NCBI GenBank assembly: GCA_015350385.1
Contig: WNKI01000001.1
Span: forward strand, 7,961,433-8,025,432
DNA: 64,000 nucleotides
DNA from: Aculops lycopersici
Taxonomy: Eukaryota > Arthropoda > Arachnida > Trombidiformes > Eriophyidae
Direction of reading: 5' to 3'
The stretch's first letter is position 1; each line of letters begins with the position of its first letter. Shown one piece after another: positions 44,087 through 56,990 of the stretch. The translations under genes were made by a program, and so were the position numbers. The notes under the pieces were generated by a model. It saw only the letters and a program-made list of their open reading frames with translations. It did no database searches and was not told the DNA's origin.

Positions 44087-47000
44087 GTTTATGGACTTGC
44101 TAGCTTGTAGGTTTAACAATAGCTGAGAACTGGTTGCATGGGATTTTTCCGCTACAAAAATATAATATTATCTTGGTAGATTGAGGATAATATTATAATA
44201 AGTGATTTGGAGTGGGCCAAAATATCATGGATACATTTTCGAGATGAGAATGTAAATACTAGCCACTCGGAGGCATGAATATTTTTTTAGGCGCCAATCT
44301 GCAGTGGTGATGCCGCAGCATGCAGCAGCTGAATTGCTTCTCTGCTGCAGGCTGCAGTGGAGTAGAAGCAACAGAAGAGGAAGCGGGAGTTTTGCTGCAT
44401 TGTTGTTGCCAGGGCCAAGGGGGGAAACAAAGGGGCGCGCGCTTGTGTTTGTAATGAGTGAACCCAAGTTATTTCCCCCTGGTTGTCTCGGCGCCGGCGG
44501 TCAGCTTGGATTCTGGCTTGTTTATCATTATTATCAACATGCAAATTTACCATTGTGTGTCGCATGTTTCATGAACTCGTTTCGTTCGCCACTTGACTGG
44601 CGCCAAGTGGCGACTTGTGGATTATTGACTGCTCTTAATCCGTCTAGTCATTCGATTCGATTAATTTGTCGCCACTCAGGTGGGCTAATCCATGATTCAT
44701 ATTACAAACGATTCCGATTTCGATGGTCGTAAAATAAACAAGACGAGTTTAAGGTCTGCCTTGTTATTAGTTTGGTTCGTCAGGAGCAAATGAACAGGTA
44801 GTTGTGTCTTGATGAATGATCGATTATTTTAACCAAGATACACAGGAGTTATAAATTTGCTCTTTGCTGTTGCCCATCAGGAAGAGAGAGATAGAGAGAA
44901 TTCATGGATGCCGCCGGCAAAAACTTTATTTGGTAACCACCAAATAAGTTGATTGTTTTTGCTTTCGAAGTTTGAACTGGAGCAACGAGTCGCCTAAATT
45001 GTATTACAGTTAACCAATTGGTAGCTGCCGATCGCAATCACATGCGTCCATCTAAATCAAAATCTCGATATCATCGTCTTCTCTCTCCACTTTAGCAAAC
45101 GATTAGATTATCCCGTGTTCCGGTCGCGGATAGTCGTTCAAGTTCGCAGGCTAGACTTGGAGCTCGCGAACTTGCGTTGATGATGTCGTTGTTCCAACCA
45201 GATACTATGCAGATTAGCTTAACAGGAAGTCAAACTTAGCAACTTTGACGACGACGACGATGATACCGACAGTAAGAACGAGAACGACAACAACGCCACA
45301 ACTGATTGCGAGGTACAGGTAACATCGAAACCAATGGCACCACCGCCGCCACCAGCACCGTCAACTGTAATGCTTGTGTGAGAAATCACCTTGATGGTTT
45401 CCTGAGAACCGGACAAGAACAACATGCAAGAGATACTGTAGGACCAAAAGGAACTCTTATCTTATAATCTCTCTCTCTCTCTCTCTCTCTTTCTTGCTCT
45501 CCAGACTATCCCTTTTTACGCTTCAATTTGCTCTAGCTTAAACTGACGCTAATGGCTAAGCTACAAGCGGGAAGAGTTGGAACTCGAGCAGTCGAAAATT
45601 ATTGCCACCCTCAAGCCATAGACAGAGTTTGCTTTGCAAAAGCTCAGATAGACTCCAAGAGCAAGAGGACAATTTCACCATCCCTCTTACACTCTCGCTC
45701 TCTCTTCTCCTTCCCTGTCCCAGTTTTCCTGAGAGCAAGTGAGAGTGAGAAAGTTAATCAAGCGCGGCTATTCTGATACACAACCACCGCTAGTGCAGAT
45801 AGATGATGTGTATTGATATCAAATAATTAGTTGTAGAAGCTGGACATGAAATAGGATCTGCAAAGTAATCAACACAAGCAGGAGCAGTAGAGTAGGCGCG
45901 CCAACGGATCGCTTCGCTGGGTAACCACCAGTTGTCAGCCTCAAGCTTTGCATGTTATCACAAGCTGATTGATTGAACTTAATCACCCTAGATAACAATA
46001 GTATTGTCAGTTAGTTTCAAGTATCTAATCTAAAGTGTAGTCAATATTACCTGTCGAATTTAACGTGGAGGCTATTTGCTCTCTTGTCTAGCCAGCTCTC
46101 CCAGTCACCTGTGTGGGGTGGGCCAACGACCAAAAAGACACTAGCGGCCAATTAGCGGCGAAAGTAGTGAGGGTAAAGAAATTAACGAGAATGAGACCAC
46201 AAATCTACGGCTCGGCAGCCAAGATAAAAGAAAAAGAAACGACAATTGAGTGCGATGGAGAGAACAGGTGGTCGCTCCTCAATAGGTCGATTGATGGCCT
46301 CCACTTGTTGCTAGTTTGCCTCTAGTCTCTCCGCTTATTCTCCCTCTAGTTAGCCCGAACGTTTTGATGGCTGAGCCTAAAGGGTTAGCTAACATTTTCT
46401 CCCTCTCTCTCTCGCTCCGATCGCCTTGTGAGCGGATAATTTATTCACAATTCGAGGACCAAGACCGACAATCTAAACCGACCGTTTAAGTGACTAAAGA
46501 GTCACTCGCACTCACCGGCGACTCAGATCGACGACGGCGTTATCGACTTTGCTCGCCTGTTCCGTCTTACAGAGACTCCCTGGCACAGATCTCAATTTAT
46601 GCAACTCGATTGGGGAGTTACGAGTTGAGAGTAAGTAAGGTGAACAGAGAAAGAGAGAAGCGGCCAACTAAACTAAATTTACGTCTACCTCGTAGCGTCG
46701 TCTGGTTTGCAGAGCCAGGTAGCTGCCGACACTGTTGTCTGTTTGAGTTAGATCGAAACATTTGTTTCTCCGTGTATTCATCGCATATATCGTATACATC
46801 TTCGGCGACCGAATATCATCGTCGTGATACTTGATTGGTTGGGTTAGAGCGAGAGTTAGAGTTAGAGTTGGATGGAAGACCAGAGTTCGAGTTAGTGTAA
46901 GAGTGAGATGGGAAGAAACAAGCTATACGAGTGCGAGAAACTAGAAGAATGTATATACTTCCTTTTTAACTCGTTCACTTTTCAACTCGCCATTAAACCA

Positions 47001-49437
47001 AGTGGCAGTTGAGTGTCTGGAATCCCCAACCGCCATCTTGATTTGCAATCTTAACTTTAATTCAGATAGCTACACTAAACTCTTTGTTCAAATCTTGGCG
47101 GCCACCGGCGAGAGCGTGCCGACACCTGTACGCGTTACCTGTCGTCCGTTAATTCGTTTGGTCGCTTGCTCACTTGCTCGCTCGCATTGGCATTCGTCGT
47201 TCACATATATTTTGCGCTTGTGGTCGAATGGCCAAAAATTGAACTTCTCTTCCGAACATTCATTTATCTAAGCAAATAGTGCGGCCCTGGAAGGAACGAA
47301 AGCGAAATCTAAAACAACAACAAAAAAGAAAAGAAACTCACCCAATCTATCCCGACTCCTTTTCTTTTTCATTTGCCTCTTTCTCCTTCCCTCGCTCTCA
47401 CCTACTAACTCTTAGCTAGCGCCCCGCTAAGATTCAAGTAATATATCACACGCTCGTGAGTTTGTCAAAGATGACGACACAACACGCAACTTGCTAGGTG
47501 GTTAAAAGTCTCTATGTCGTTCGTTCGGTCGGTCGGTCGGTTGATCGAATGGTTGGTTTTGGTTTTGGTTGGTTGGCAATTTGGATGACAAAAAGAGTAA
47601 AACTTGCAAACTCGTACATGTTACATAATCCTGTTAGTCTCAATGCTCCCTCTCTCCCTCTTGCTTGTTCCAATTCTCATTCTCATGCCAAACGACTTGC
47701 GAGATGACCAACCAGCGAGCCAACCAACCAACTAGCGACAAGCACGCGACCATAAAGAGCAGCCAACTTAACGACCAGAACTCAGTTGGCCGCTTGGTGG
47801 TTTTTCGCTTTTTTTCGCTGCTACGACCGCCGCCGCTGCTTTTGTCGCATTTGGTAAGCTAGCTTGCCAAATGTAACCACCTGAAGCGTTAACGACGAGG
47901 CCGCAGCTCACACACACACACGCACGCGCGCGCACTTTCACTTGCACTTTCGCATTTGATCTACACGACAATCTCTTTATAATGTTCGCACTCAGGTTTC
48001 TCGGACACAAAAAGCTCTCCTTTCTCCCTACCTTTTTAATCCGATTTGGGTTCAATTGTTTCAGGTTAAATTTTTATTTTATTCTCCCTCTTTTATTGGA
48101 TCTCGCAATCGGATGTTTCTCTCGCCCGAGTTCAGTTTAGTCTAATTTAACGCCAGCGACCGCTCTTGTTGTCAATCCATAAAACATTGGCCGCAAATTG
48201 ATTAGCGCGGACGCCCACCGGTTGCAATTTCGTCGAACTGACCATTTGTTGGCTTCTCTATCACTCTCTTTAGACTGAGCTGACCGCTGGTCGGTATTAA
48301 ATAATTGGCCAGCCAATAGGATGGCATCTCAATCAGTTTAGGGTGCGGTTGAGCATTGTGGTCATGGCAGTCGGGGATTGAGATCAATTGGCAAGATAAC
48401 CCCATTATCGGAAGTTAGCGCGCAGGGCGCGCGGCAAGCTCGTCTTGCGATCTCTCATTCTCTTATTGATGGTCACTACATTTGCATGAGCTGCAGGCCA
48501 ACTGATAGCGCTGCCACTTGTTGCTGTGCCCACTACTACCACACACACACACACACATATATACATAGGATTGGCGGCCGAGCGACCTAAGTTGAAGGGC
48601 CAATGGGTTGGCCAGTTGGCTGGAGGCAGCCAAGGATTTGTGCAGAGGACAACGAGGCTATCGCTCTTGCTCGTTAGCTCGCGCACCTTCTGATACAATA
48701 ATATCAGAGACGGCCAGCTGTTTATTGCACACCATGACAACGACAACAACTACTGCAGACCAATCGGCCGATAGGAGCCTCAGGCGAGTTTAGCTTAGGT
48801 AGGCCAAATCTGATCGCTTATAGCCTAATCGGCGGCGGCCGCGGTCGTCGCTACTAATGCCAATGTCGCCGCCGCCGTTGAATAATTTCTAGCGATACAT
48901 CTTATCAACCTCCAATTGTATTGTCTGTGTTCTTGCTGTTATCGACTACCTAAAGCTTCTTAAGCGCTCCAAAGTCTAGATTAGTTTATGGAGACTGATA
49001 AGAGTTAGCCGATTAGCCAGCCAGCAAATGAATAGCCAACAGGTAGAGGTAACAAAGTTTTCATTCGTCCCGCGCGCGCGCCGTGTGAGAAACGAGAAGA
49101 GAAACAAGAGCAATGATAACAAGTCGCTCTCCCATTGGTCTCATCTAACTATCCATTGGGTTGAAGGTCTTGCTTAATGTGTATAAATTATTGATGCCCT
49201 ACAAGTTTGCCGTTGACGTTGGCACCGAGCGCCACCTTATTGCTCACCTGCCTGCTCACTCGTTCGCTAACTCGCTCATCGTCGTGGTGATGGTCGTTGT
49301 CGTTGTCGTGGTGGTCGTCGTCAAGGTGAGAGAGGGAGAGAGAGAGAGCCACTTTAGTTGGATCAGTGCCTAGGGAAAGGAAGAGAAGTAGAAAGAGAAA
49401 GTTATCTTAGCAAACCGAGCAAACTCCCTAGATCCTT

Positions 49438-49469
49438 AAAAAACTAGAACGGTGGCGCTCTAGTTTTTT
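49438..49469. repeat. 11-bp hairpin
   Basis: Arms AAAAAACTAGA (49438-49448) and TCTAGTTTTTT (49459-49469) are perfect, with a 10-base loop. Confidence 0.85.
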
Positions 49470-51940
49470 CCATGCGGTCCCATAGATATTTTGGTCTCAC
49501 TTAGAGTTATACCACTACTGCTGCTGCTCCCACTACTACTCTAACTACTACTACAACTACTACCACCGATGACTAAGCAGCCTATGGGAAACCATGACAC
49601 AGGTGCAACAGCAACAGGTTGCTGCCTGACTAAAACGCGCGCGAACGCTCGCGGATCCCAGGTAACGTCTCACCTGTCGATTATAAAGCGACGCGCGCGA
49701 CCCCAGCGCCTGCTCTTCTTTTACCTCTTCTTACCTTTTGGCCTCCGCCTTCGCCACGACCACCACGACCACCACCACCAACACTACCACCACCGACACC
49801 ACCGCTACCGCACTCACATTAATGCCATAAGAAGACTACATTGATCGCCAACGTCGTCGTCGTCGGTGTTGGCGTTGCGAATATAACTGTAAACATTTCT
49901 TCGTTCATAAGTTCGGTCGCTGGCATAATTAATTGTTGCCGTTCCTAATCTACTGACTGGTAGCTAACTTTTTCCGATTCATGCCAATCCAACACACCAG
50001 CCTCTGTCGCCTGATGGACGCAAAGCACGCACTTGTTGCTGCTGTGGCCGCCTCGATCCAATGCTCTGCCATGCGAACGAGCTGGCCTCTTTATCGAGCC
50101 AACAACCAACGCAAAATGGGTAGCCAAAAGGGCTCTCCCTCTTTTCTCTCGCTATCCTAAGCAGCAATGACCGCTGGCTGCCTCCGAGTCTCAGCGCAAG
50201 TCAGCTAGCTAGCCTTCAACCAAGACGAAACAAAAAGTGACTTCGGACAAACCGGAAACGCGCTCTTAGGCCTTCAAGCTAACCTATTTGGCCGAGCGTT
50301 TGCCACGCAACAAGTTGGTGGCAGCTCACGATTTTGTAGTACTTTGCGCTCGTCACTAAATTGTTGCTACCTGCAAGTTGACTAGCTAGCTTGCCATTCA
50401 GATAACTCTTGCGCGCTGAAAGCACGCGTAGCTATTCATTCATCGCAACGAGTCAGTCGGCTGGTCGCTCGTGGGCAAAGTAGAGACTTGTATCTCTTTC
50501 TCCCTCTCGGCCACTTTTCTACTCTCCTCCACTTTAAAATGCAAACTACTTACTCGAGTAATAGTAATAGTGGCAATACCAACGTAACCACCACGTTAAT
50601 GCAATAAAACATCACATTATCGCGCACTATATCGAGTTGCCTTGTCAATTGTGGGCGTCACCTGACTTCTTTCGCCTCAACTCTCACTTTCTCTTTCTCA
50701 TTCAGCTCTACATTTGCAATATAACTACCGCCACTACTATTATATTACTACTACATTACTAAGTGAACAGAGAACTTGATCGCTCGCCTCCTCTTGTCTG
50801 ATCTGCGAGCAGAAAACGCGTGTCAGTTTGGCTTGACTCTAGTTGTTGTTGATGTTGTTGTTGCCCACTTGACCAATTTATGGCCACACGACTTTCTCCT
50901 TCTCTTTTTTCCCACTCGTCATTGATGGAATCTGGGATTTGAGTCTGTCGCCGCTTCAACAGGTAGCTCTTAAACTACGAGCGGCAAACACGAACGGAGA
51001 CAAAGACGATGACAGCTGATCGAGGGATCGAATGGGATGACCAAGGAGCAACTGGCAAGCAGTCGTTGCAAACAAACCGATGCAAAGCCTCTTTCTACTG
51101 ACACCCAAATTTGAGCTGGCGAGATCAAGTTTCAATCAACACACTAGCGAGAGATGATTGCAAGAAACTTCACCACTTGACCTTGTTGGTGGATAGATAG
51201 ATAGACTAATGCATACAAACCTTCCGAAAAAGCGAATGTTGTTGTCACTCGATCAGCAGGTTCGATATTCGGGCTTCCGGGTACGTGACCAAAGTTGCAG
51301 CACCGATTAGCTAGTCCTACCTAATTTCTCGTTTTTCTCCCTTTCGTTTCAGGTTGTCGTCGCTGCTAATGTCGTTAGAAATCATATCGGTTTCGAAATG
51401 AAACTCTCAATCAATCTCATCACCCTTCCCTATCGCCGGCAAAGTTTAGATCGTAAGTGTCTCGTTCCGTTCCTTTCCTTTCCCTTCCGTTCCGATTACT
51501 TTCCCAGAAAGTCCGATCAGCCGCCACGCCCACTTGTAGATGCAATCAACTCCAGCAACAGGTGGACCGCCTCGAGAAAGATAAGAGCAGGGCGAACTTC
51601 CGCTCAAACAACTCAAGCTGGATATATATATACATATTTATTTATATACAAGAGAGATTATCTCGCTCAGCTAAGCTGATTGCAGCACACGACTAGCGAT
51701 TGCGCTAATTGGTTAGTGTGCCCGTCGCATTCAATTTCGTCTAATCAATCATGCGGTTTGCCGTTGCTATCAAGTTAGCTAGCTTGCCATCGTCAGTGGT
51801 CCGTCGTGGTGGGAGTTAAAAATGCCTTTGGCCGACAGGTGGAAACTCGAGCTGGTCTCTTTTGAGCAGAGCAACTCAATGGCAACTATCCACACTCGAA
51901 CTTTGAGAGAATATCTCAGCTTTAGCTCGACCTTAGCCTG

Positions 51941-51982
51941 CAGTTAAACTTTCGCATCCAATTAACTGCCAGATGCGAAAGT
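51941..51982. repeat. Two interleaved inverted repeats
   Basis: CAGTTAA (51941-51947) pairs with TTAACTG (51962-51968), and ACTTTCGCATC (51948-51958) pairs with GATGCGAAAGT (51972-51982). The order a-b-a'-b' means that the two stems compete or cross. Confidence 0.85.
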
Positions 51983-53081
51983 GGCGCTGGTGGTCATTGC
52001 ATTTCAACGCCACGCAACGCCACCAAAAATAACGACGATGACGAGTTTTTGAGTTGGATGCAAATCCAATGGATGGATGGTTGGTTGGTTGGTTGGTTGG
52101 TCGGCGTTAGATTATGCAAATTGTTTAGTTGTGTGCATTGTTATCATCGTTTTGACTTTTGCAGGAGTCGCGAAGCTCGCTGCTGCTGTTGCCAAACTAT
52201 TACACTTCTCCCTCGTCGTCGCTTCATCGGGGCAACACAAGGTAAGTTTCGCCGAAATCGCCGCAGTGAGCGGACGGCGACCACTTGTTATGTTTAGTCG
52301 CAAATTGCATTGCGACTCAAACCTGAGACCGACGACGACGATGAGTTGACTGTGCAAAAGAGAGTGGCCAGCCGAACTGCTTATTTAGTCGCATTCCAAA
52401 CCATAACACAAAACTGCGAAAACCAATGACTGCGACGATGAGTGGCCGAGGCGAAAGCAATAGCAGAAACGAGAAACTCGGAGCGACTCGTTTCTTTTTC
52501 ACACACACCACCGCCACCACCACCAACGAACCGAATTAAAATTCAACCCTGCGTGTCCTAGTGCCACCTCCACTGGATGCCACCAACGCCAACCGGAAAA
52601 GCGAGTGTCTGTTAGTTTTGTCTCGAGTTAGCCAGTCAGCCAGCGAGCCAACGAGCTGATTGTTGGATTGCACCTGCCGTTCAGCGCAACACAATGAGAT
52701 CTGGTGGCGAGCGAGAGTCAACATCCGTTTGCATCAATTAACCGGCAGGTCTGCAGTTAGCGGTTATAGTGGAGGAGTAAAGGTGGCAACGGAAAAACAA
52801 CAACAACTAAAACAACAGCACAACAAATTATTCTTATTTCGCGCGAAATGCGCATGGCACCAGCGGCGGCGGTGGCAATGGACAAGCTCGCTCGCTTGGC
52901 GCGCTATGGACACTTGTTGGAGCAGCGGCGGCGGCAGCGCCCGCTCAACGCGGATCAGATTACCGACTGGACGACGCTGGCAAGCTAGAACTGAAATGAA
53001 GTGAATCGGATTGAACTAAACTAAACTATCTCAATTCGAGCGACGCCCTTTGCTCACGAAGACGACCACTGCGAGCAATTT

Positions 53082-53112
<31 letters not shown>

Positions 53113-54850
53113 TACTCGTTTTCTTCCTTATGTTTACCCATCAAATCGATTGATGCACTTGGAGTCGGGAACACAAGTCTCGGCAACTGGAGCGGAGTTT
53201 TTCCCCTCTCGCGCGCATCAAACAGGTTCGCCGCCTCGCTACCAGGCTGTTGCTCATTTGATCATCTGGTTATTTGCTTGCCTGATTAACTCGCCCGCCT
53301 TATAACCTGGTTGCCGTGAACGAGGAGGAAGGAGATGAGCAGCAGCAGTGTCAAGTAGTTAGCAAGTGGATCGCTAATTCTCTCTTGACATCCTCGGTTC
53401 CGGTGGGCGAGTTTTGTTCGCTTTGATAGAGCGCATTGCGGCGCAGAGCTTAGTGCAACAAGTGGCCATCAGAGATGAACTTGGCCAATCGGATGGCCGT
53501 CGCCACACAACAATTACGCGCTTCAACTTGTGGATCGGTTCACTTGAAATTGGATCCGTCGTCGGCGTTGTCGTTGGACCGATTTAAGGTTTAGGTTTGG
53601 TGAGTTAACTCGGCAAGTTAACCGAAGAGCAGCAACAGCATCCTGAATCTCTCGCTCCTCGTCCACGACCACCTCTTGAGTTCCCGTCTGGAGTCCAGTT
53701 GGCGTGTGTTCCGGCCGATCGCTTGGATAACTCAAATGGCAATCGCAACCGACGAGCTACTCAACAGGTACAGGAGCTCCTCTTCACTGCTATAAGTCGA
53801 GTGGCTCATTTATCAAGTTGCCGCCGCTGCTGCGGCCTACCGCTAAGCAGACTCATCCTCATCCTTGTCGCTCTACTGCCATCGATATCGGTGTTTACTT
53901 AATGTCTTCCGACTGGCCGACCGCTAAACTGAATTAGATCTTTCCACTGTCCCCCTCGTCGATTTAAACTTGGTGTGAAAGTTGGCCTGTTAAAACCAAG
54001 CCAACCTCTAGACCAGATTATACCGGACTACGATTGTGTTCTCCAAATGGATTTGATTAACAGGATGCATGAATGGATGAAAAGGTAAAGTACCATGGTG
54101 TCGAATACTCAACTTAGACAACCAACTAGCCAGAAGGATTGTCGCAGGGAGAAACCAGCACCAGATTGTCGATTTGATTAATGACCACCTAAGCTTGTTA
54201 CCCACAAGTCGACTTAACGTCAGCCCAACAAACATGAATTGTTGTAACCTACTTCCACCCGTTACCTAGGTTGATCGGACTTCCGGTTTGCTCATGATTG
54301 ATCGAAAGTTTTGCCCAGCAATCGTCAAACAATCGTCACCATTTTGTTTTCGCGATCAACCCAAACTCCTTTATTCATTTCTAACCTTTTCTCGACTTTA
54401 GTCGACGCCCATGGGGCATCGAATGGGAGACGAAGAGTCAAAGGACTCATCACTCGCCCAGTGGATTGACGCTTCCTCGGGCAATTGTAACTGCTGGCCA
54501 GCAGGCCAGCAAGCGAGCGAGGATCTCACATTCGCACAGGTGACCGCTGGCTTCGAAGTTATTTGGTGTAGCTAGCTAGCTAGATGGCTAGACGCTTGAA
54601 GTTCCGCAAACAGTTCTACTCATCATTCGAGCGCTTAAGCTTTGTAAAAAATTATACAAGAGTGGAGAGTTAATTTTTCCTCACTTAAGCTCATCTCTTT
54701 CTTGTCTCTCCTCCTCGGAGCAACCGAGAGTTTTAGCGGCGGCGAGTTACAGGTGTCCATTGGTTATTTTAAGCCAGAGTAAAATCTCGAGGCAAACATC
54801 AACAACAACCTGTTGCCTAATGGTCAAAACGACAACAACAGCAGCAACAA

Positions 54851-55078
54851 CTAACACCGCTGGCCACTTGTTGATGCCAGGGCGACGATGATGGTAGCGA
54901 TCAAAGAGAGATATGCGGCCAAATGGTAGGCCAACACTTGCGCTTGCGCCGAGGCAATGGCAGATGCATTAGTATTAGTCAGTATCAGTTGCGAGAACAG
55001 TATCGCATCAAAGCGAGAGTTAAGGAGAGATAGCATCAACAGGTCGCCGGTGGCTAGCAGGTGCTGCAGTCGCATCAT
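54851..55078 (-). CDS. Possible small membrane protein, 75 residues
   Basis: A frame from the ATG at 55078 with two hydrophobic segments (around LLMLSLLNSRFDAILFSQLIL and AYLSLIATIIVALA), ending in SGQRC. A TATAAAA on the minus strand near 55143-55137 lies about 60-65 bases upstream, a reasonable promoter spacing. The frame is also open upstream of the ATG. I recognise no family and the region is otherwise gene-poor, so this may be accidental. Confidence 0.25.
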   Translation of the reverse strand: MMRLQHLLATGDLLMLSLLNSRFDAILFSQLILTNTNASAIASAQAQVLAYHLAAYLSLIATIIVALASTSGQRC

Positions 55079-55144
55079 ATCCCTCGGATCGTTTGCCCCG
55101 GTATAGCGGCACCCACTCTGCAGCCAACTCACTCTTTTATATCA

Positions 55145-56541
55145 CTCCATCTCTTATCTTTCATTGTCTCTCTATCTCTTTCACATTCTATGCAAAATAA
55201 TAGACCAATCGGCCAATTAGAAGCTACAGAATCAAACTCCATGCAACTAACAAGTTCAATAAGAGAATATAAATAAACTTCAATTGGCAAGCTAGATATC
55301 AGTTGGTGTCATTTCCTTCTCTCTGGCTCTCTCCCTCTCTCGCTCCTAAGATTTTTGTGCTCTGAAGTCACCACCAGCTTGCTGGCCTCCCCCACCCACT
55401 GTTTTCCCCTCTCCCTCCCCACGATCCCCGCAATTACTCGCTCTTTGAAGTGATCGAGCGAGGAAACTGGACGACCATCGAGCGACACCACTGGCCTGGC
55501 CTGGCGAGCCAGTTCATTGAGTTGCGTTATTAATTACATTAAAGCGACGAGTTTGCCTAACCGAATCATCGTCCTCCTCTTCAATGGCGGCAACAGAGTC
55601 TAACTTTCAGGCGAAATAACTCAAGCAAACTTTGAGCAACCTGTTGCTCCGACTCTGCCTGTCTGCCTACCTACCTGCCCGGCTGCCAGCCTGCCAAGAG
55701 CAGCCACGACTACCAAGAAGACGAGGCAGCGTAGCACTGAGCAACAACCCTTACCTGTTGCTATCCATGACCACTTCTGCTTCTGCTTCTTCTTCTTCTT
55801 TATATCACTTTCTCTCTTTTTGTTTCACACACACACACTCTCACTCACTCACTCACTCACTCACTCACTCACTCACTGAGTTTCTCTTACTCCCATGGAA
55901 GTCGTATGCATACGCGACCCGGAGTCAACTGATCGTCCTCGTCGCCAGTGGAAAGCTGGCCGAGTGACTTGGTTCGTTTTGCAAACTCGGCGAGGGGCAG
56001 GCAAACGGCCTAACGGTTTCTACTGGCCAGTTGGAGACTCGCGCATGTTGAGCTACCAGTAGTTGGCCAAGTGTAACCCTTATGTGGCCGTAGCCTGGCC
56101 AAAGCTCAGCCGACTGGCTGGCTGGCTGGACGGCATACGGTTACGTATTATGCATGCGATGTTCGTGTATCCGATACGACAACCTGTGGAAGTGCATCCA
56201 ACTTTTTCCTTCGCAAGCCGAGCTGAATTGAGCACAGCTCAGCCCAGGTGAGCTGAGCTGGACTAGACACCGAATGAGCAACTGAACACAAAACTGGACT
56301 GCCAGGTAGACAACCTATCCAGAGCTAACGGTTAGGCCGCCTTATCTAGCTAGCCAACCGATAGTTTGCTAGCCTACCTACCTTTGTAAGCTAACTACAG
56401 GCTTGAGCAACTGGTGCAACTGCCATCTGAATACTAAGGTAGCAGCAAGAGTGAGAGGGACAGAAAGAGAGAGAGAGAGCGATATCAAGGCAACACGAGC
56501 TACCATCACTTTCGCTAGCCAGTCAGCTCGAGAGGAGCGAG
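55145..56541. other. Intergenic region upstream of the glycine-rich gene
   Basis: Contains a (CA)n run followed by an (ACTC)n array at about 55826-55877 and CT-rich stretches. No gene seen. Confidence 0.5.
55841..55877. repeat. (ACTC)n tetranucleotide array
   Basis: About nine copies, directly preceded by a short CA run. Confidence 0.9.
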
Positions 56542-56547
56542 TATAAA
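56542..56547 (+). promoter_or_regulatory. TATA box of the glycine-rich gene
   Basis: GAGTATAAAAGCG is a strong TATA context. Transcription should start near 56570, followed by a leader without any ATG up to the assembly gap at 56669, in line with a short first coding exon. Confidence 0.7.
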
Positions 56548-56668
56548 AGCGACCGACAGGTAAAATTGACCAATCACAAGTGAAACATTGTTACACAGAA
56601 ACACATATAGACACACAAAGCAAATTCTCTTTTTTCTCCAATTCCTCAACACCCAAGATATCATTCAC

Positions 56669-56688
56669 NNNNNNNNNNNNNNNNNNNN
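56669..56688. other. Assembly gap of 20 N, probably hiding the start codon of the glycine-rich gene
   Basis: No ATG lies between the TATA box and the gap, while exon 2 begins in the middle of a signal peptide, so exon 1 with its ATG is likely in or next to this gap. Confidence 0.9.
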
Positions 56689-56990
56689 GTGTACGCACAG
56701 AACGCGCTCGCACCAGCAAGCAAGATGATTATCTCTGCATGCTGCCACCGCTTATCTAGTTGCTACTGGGCTATCTGTTGCCTGCGGTCTCGATCATAAT
56801 GCCGACCAGATCGATATAACTAATATCTGATTTTAATCATGTAAATGATTGCAATCAGATCAGGTCAAATCGAGTGAGAGTTTGTCCGCAGACTTGATGA
56901 CTAACAAACACGCTATCCATTACCTTGTATTCAAATCAACACAAAACAACATCAAAAACCCAAATCCACTCAATGATATTCCAAATGTAG

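Larger units (their letters stand above)
44087..54850. other. Gene-poor stretch, about 10.8 kb
   Basis: I find no gene I can defend. It begins with the SMC6 upstream region, where a 12-bp hairpin (44161-44172/44186-44197, TATAATATTATC) lies about 75 bases before the SMC6 ATG. It holds (CT)n at 45466-45492, (CA)n near 47911-47922 and 48540-48556, and (CT)n near 53082-53112. Two small hairpin-type structures (49438-49469 and 51941-51982) are listed separately. Short frames are common on both strands but show no family motifs. Confidence 0.5.

Noticed and set aside
52660..53004. 114-codon plus-strand ORF in the gene-poor block
   Set aside because: TTG start, Arg/Trp/Ser-rich composition typical of out-of-frame GC-rich repeats, no motif.
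44087..56541. tRNA, rRNA or other structured RNA genes
   Set aside because: I looked for tRNA box sequences and long stems by eye and found only short hairpins; a covariance-model scan would be needed to exclude them.
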